A stretch of 64,000 nucleotides of DNA from Mycobacterium sp. JS623 (GTDB lineage Bacteria; Actinomycetota; Actinomycetes; Mycobacteriales; Mycobacteriaceae). The notes beneath the pieces are model-generated. The model saw nothing but the letters and a program-made list of their open reading frames with translations, searched no databases and was not told where the DNA came from. The stretch covers positions 4,402,001 to 4,466,000 of the forward strand of contig NC_019966.1 in the NCBI RefSeq assembly GCF_000328565.1. The letters are read 5' to 3'. Below are positions 61,719-64,000 of the stretch, in pieces. A program made the translations under genes and the position numbers. Within the stretch, counting starts at the first letter, position 1; every line of letters begins with the position of its first letter.

Positions 61719-62841
61719 TCACCTTCATCACCTCGCTGGTGCCCGCATAGATGCGGGCCACCCTGGCGTCCGTGTACAGCCGGGCGATCGGGTACTCCAT
61801 CATGTAGCCGTATCCGCCGAACAGCTGTAGACACCGGTCGATGACGCGCTGCTGCATCTCGGTGCAGAACAGCTTGACCCGCGCAGCGTCAGCGGCCGAG
61901 AGCTCACCGTCGACGTGCAAGGCCACCGCCCGGTCCAGCATCGCCTGACCGGCCTCGACCTCCGTCGAACACGCCGCGAGCTCGAATTTGGTGTTCTGGA
62001 ACGACGCGACGGGTGTGCCGAACGCCTTGCGGTTCTTCGTGTAGTCGATGGCCGCTGCGATCGCCGAGCGTGCCTGTGACACGGAACCGACGGCGACGGT
62101 GAGCCGCTCCTGCGGAAGGTTGTGGCCGAGGTATCCGAAGGCCTCGCCCTCCTCCCCCAGCATGTTGGCAGCAGGAACGCGGACGTCGACGAACGACAAC
62201 TCCGCGGTGTCCTGCACTTTGCAGCCCATCTTCTCCAGCTCGCGGCCGCGGGTGAAGCCCTCCATGCCGTCCTCGACGACGAACAGGGTCAGACCCTTGC
62301 GCCGGTTGTCCGGATCGGTCGCCGTACGGGCCACCACGATCACGAGGTCGGCCTGCATGCCGCCGGTGATGAATGTCTTGGCGCCGTTGATGATCCAGTC
62401 GTCTCCGTCGCGCACCGCAGTCGTACGCATGCCCGCGAGGTCTGAGCCCGTGCCGGGCTCGGTCATCGCGATGGCCGTCAACAGGGTTCCCGCGGCCAGG
62501 CCGGGGAACCACCGCTTGCGCTGCTCCTCGTTCGCGTAGTGCAGGAAATAGGGCAGGATCACCTCGAGCTGAGTGCGCACTGTCGACAGCGTGACCAGCG
62601 CGCGCGCCGCCTCCTCCTGCATGACGACGTTGTAGCGATAGTCCGGCTCACCGCCGCCGCCGTACTCCTCGGGAATGGCCATCCCCAACATGCCGAGCGA
62701 ACCCATCTTCTCGAAGACCTCGCGGGGCATCCGGCCGCCCTTCTCCCAGTCCGGATAGGCGGGCACGACCTCCTTCTCGACGAAGTCGCTGCATAGCTCT
62801 CGAAAGGCTTCGTGATCCTTGGTGAACAGATCGCGGCGCAC
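61693..62841 (-). CDS. Acyl-CoA dehydrogenase (FadE-type)
   Basis: 382-residue single-chain acyl-CoA dehydrogenase. GTG start (complement 62839-62841) follows AGGAGG. It has MGMAIPEEYGGGGEPDYRYNVVMQEEAARAL, AIAMTEPGTGSDLAGMRTTAVRDGDDWIINGAKTFITGG, QERLTVAVGSVSQARSAIAAAIDYTKNRKAFGTPV and QLFGGYGYMMEYPIARLYTDARVARIYAGTSEVMKVIIAKSL. The residue before GTSE is Ala rather than Glu, so the catalytic base is likely located elsewhere, as in long-chain and isovaleryl-type enzymes. It is 22 bases downstream of the thiolase gene, so the two make a beta-oxidation pair. Confidence 0.9.
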   Translation of the reverse strand: MRRDLFTKDHEAFRELCSDFVEKEVVPAYPDWEKGGRMPREVFEKMGSLGMLGMAIPEEYGGGGEPDYRYNVVMQEEAARALVTLSTVRTQLEVILPYFLHYANEEQRKRWFPGLAAGTLLTAIAMTEPGTGSDLAGMRTTAVRDGDDWIINGAKTFITGGMQADLVIVVARTATDPDNRRKGLTLFVVEDGMEGFTRGRELEKMGCKVQDTAELSFVDVRVPAANMLGEEGEAFGYLGHNLPQERLTVAVGSVSQARSAIAAAIDYTKNRKAFGTPVASFQNTKFELAACSTEVEAGQAMLDRAVALHVDGELSAADAARVKLFCTEMQQRVIDRCLQLFGGYGYMMEYPIARLYTDARVARIYAGTSEVMKVIIAKSLGL

Positions 62842-62863
62842 TGGTCCTCCTGTAAGTCCTTGT

Positions 62864-64000
62864 CTACGAAATGAGTTCGACCAGCGTGGCGTTGGCCGTG
62901 CCGCCGCCCTCACACATGGTCTGCAGGCCAAAGCGAATCTCGTTGTCCCGCATGTGATTGATCATCCGCGTCATCAGCACCGCACCAGACGCACCGAGAG
63001 GGTGGCCGAGCGCGATCGCCCCGCCCAGCGGGTTGAGCTTGTCTTCGTCGGCGCCGGTCTCGGCGAGCCAGGCCAGCGGCACAGGCGCGAACGCCTCGTT
63101 GACCTCGAACACGCCGACTTCGTCCAGCCCCACGCCGGCTTTGTGCAGCACCTTTTCGGTGGCCGGGATCGGGCCGGTCAGCATCAGCACCGGGTCGGCC
63201 CCGGATACCGCGCCGGCGCGGTAGCGGACGATCGGCGTCAAGCCCATGGCGACCGCGTTCTCTGCCGTCATCACCAGCAGTGCGGCCGCGCCGTCGGAGA
63301 TCTGCGAGGAGTTGCCCGCATGGATGACACCGTCATCCTTGAACGCAGGCTTCAGGCCGGCCAGCTTCTCGACGGTCGTCCCCCGGCGAATGCCCTCGTC
63401 GGACACCACTGGCTCGCCGTCACCGAACACCGGCATGATCTGTGTCTCGAACGCGCCGGCATCTTGCGCCTTGGCCGCCAGTTCGTGGGAACGCGCCGAA
63501 TACTCGTCAAGACGCGTGCGGGAAAAGCCCCACTTCTGGGCGATGAGCTCTGCGGAAATGCCTTGGTTGAATGAGAAATCGCTATAGCGGGCAAGCACTT
63601 TCGGTCCGTAGGGCATGCCCGTCGCACGCGCCGCACCGAGCGGCACCCGGCTCATCACCTCGACACCGCCTGCCACAACAACGTCCTGCTGGCCGGACAT
63701 CACGGCTTGCACGGCGAAGTCCAGCGCCTGCTGGCTGGACCCGCACGCACGGTTGACCGTCGTCCCTGGGATGGTTTCGGGCCAGCCGGCGGCCAGCACC
63801 GAGTAGCGGCCGATATTGCTCGACTGGTCGCCGACCTGCGAGACGCACCCCCACACCACGTCGTCGACGATGTCCGGGTCGATGCCCGCGCGTTCGGCGA
63901 GCGCATTGAGCACGATCGCCGACAGGTCGGCCGCATGCATGTTGGACAGTCCGCCGTTGCGCTTGCCGACGGGCGTGCGCACCGCCTCCACGATTACGGT
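62864..64000 (-). CDS. Acetyl-CoA acetyltransferase (thiolase), 5' end cut by window edge
   Basis: About 379 residues are visible; the frame continues past base 64000, where the visible N terminus reads TVIVEAVRTPVGKRNGG, so only a few residues are missing. Thiolase motifs are complete: VNRACGSSQQAL with the nucleophilic Cys (about residue 83 counting from the EAVRTPVGK segment), SSQISDGAAALLV, NEAFAPVPLAW, GGAIALGHPLGASGAVL and the second catalytic Cys in TMCEGGGT. The style (GKRNGGLSNMHAADL) resembles the FadA5-type thiolases of sterol degradation, but a general acyl thiolase is equally possible. It is cotranscribed with the acyl-CoA dehydrogenase. Confidence 0.9.
   Translation of the reverse strand, partial: TVIVEAVRTPVGKRNGGLSNMHAADLSAIVLNALAERAGIDPDIVDDVVWGCVSQVGDQSSNIGRYSVLAAGWPETIPGTTVNRACGSSQQALDFAVQAVMSGQQDVVVAGGVEVMSRVPLGAARATGMPYGPKVLARYSDFSFNQGISAELIAQKWGFSRTRLDEYSARSHELAAKAQDAGAFETQIMPVFGDGEPVVSDEGIRRGTTVEKLAGLKPAFKDDGVIHAGNSSQISDGAAALLVMTAENAVAMGLTPIVRYRAGAVSGADPVLMLTGPIPATEKVLHKAGVGLDEVGVFEVNEAFAPVPLAWLAETGADEDKLNPLGGAIALGHPLGASGAVLMTRMINHMRDNEIRFGLQTMCEGGGTANATLVELIS

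Noticed and set aside
1..64000. tRNA genes, rRNA, CRISPR arrays, insertion sequences, att sites
   Set aside because: Looked for by eye and not found. No transposase-like proteins or clustered direct repeats are present.

Overview
The window (about 64% GC by eye) reads as a chromosomal segment of an environmental, probably fast-growing mycobacterium (Mycobacterium/Mycolicibacterium). Pointers are an mce/yrbE lipid-import operon, two mycofactocin-type SDRs, four F420/LLM-type luciferase-like oxidoreductases, many acyl-CoA dehydrogenases, P450s paired with tiny [3Fe-4S] ferredoxins, frequent GTG starts and pervasive ATGA/GTGA stop-start overlaps. I saw no tRNA, rRNA, CRISPR array or insertion sequence. 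The species and the substrate cannot be named from sequence alone.

Layout. (1) 1-9650, minus strand: one long apparent transcription unit, aldehyde dehydrogenase, CaiB-type CoA-transferase, thiolase remnant, yrbEA, yrbEB, mceA, mceB, mceC, mceD (mceD runs off the left edge). (2) 9900-13587, plus: SDR, mycofactocin SDR, ferredoxin, P450, secreted protein. (3) 13637-17396, minus: amidase and a coupled pair of acyl-CoA dehydrogenases. (4) 17666-29058, plus: two amidohydrolase-2 proteins, Rieske ferredoxin, hydrolase, NuoF-like flavoprotein, ferredoxin, DUF35-thiolase fusion (retro-aldolase type), hydrolase, two 3-hydroxyisobutyrate-dehydrogenase-like proteins, P450, ferredoxin. One hypothetical gene (21238-21711) sits on the opposite strand. 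(5) 29170-37893, minus: P450/ferredoxin/DUF1330, then two Rieske oxygenase modules with small partner proteins, a TauD-type dioxygenase, SDR, 2Fe-2S ferredoxin, MarR regulator and amidohydrolase. (6) 37998-47538: aldehyde dehydrogenase, LLM proteins, acyl-CoA dehydrogenase, epimerase, P450, mycofactocin SDR. (7) 48084-55569: TetR/SDR pair, small enzymes, TetR, then an acyl-CoA dehydrogenase + APH kinase + quinone-oxidoreductase-like operon. (8) 55566-64000: TetR unit, LLM, a third Rieske module (TauD, small protein, Rieske), LysR, acyl-CoA dehydrogenase and a thiolase cut by the right edge.

How it fits together (inference). The mce system would import a hydrophobic molecule. P450s and Rieske/TauD oxygenases would hydroxylate it, using the many ferredoxins. 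SDRs and aldehyde dehydrogenases would oxidise the products to acids. CoA-transferase, acyl-CoA dehydrogenases, retro-aldolase and thiolase would shorten the chain. No acyl-CoA ligase or complete ring-cleavage set is visible.

The most notable items are three copies of a small ~110-residue protein, each encoded directly after a Rieske oxygenase gene and twice also next to a TauD-type dioxygenase, and two recurring operator families that knit distant promoters together: ATATCAASTACTTG near the MarR gene, and GAGAAY-N3-RTTCTC at three intergenic regions.
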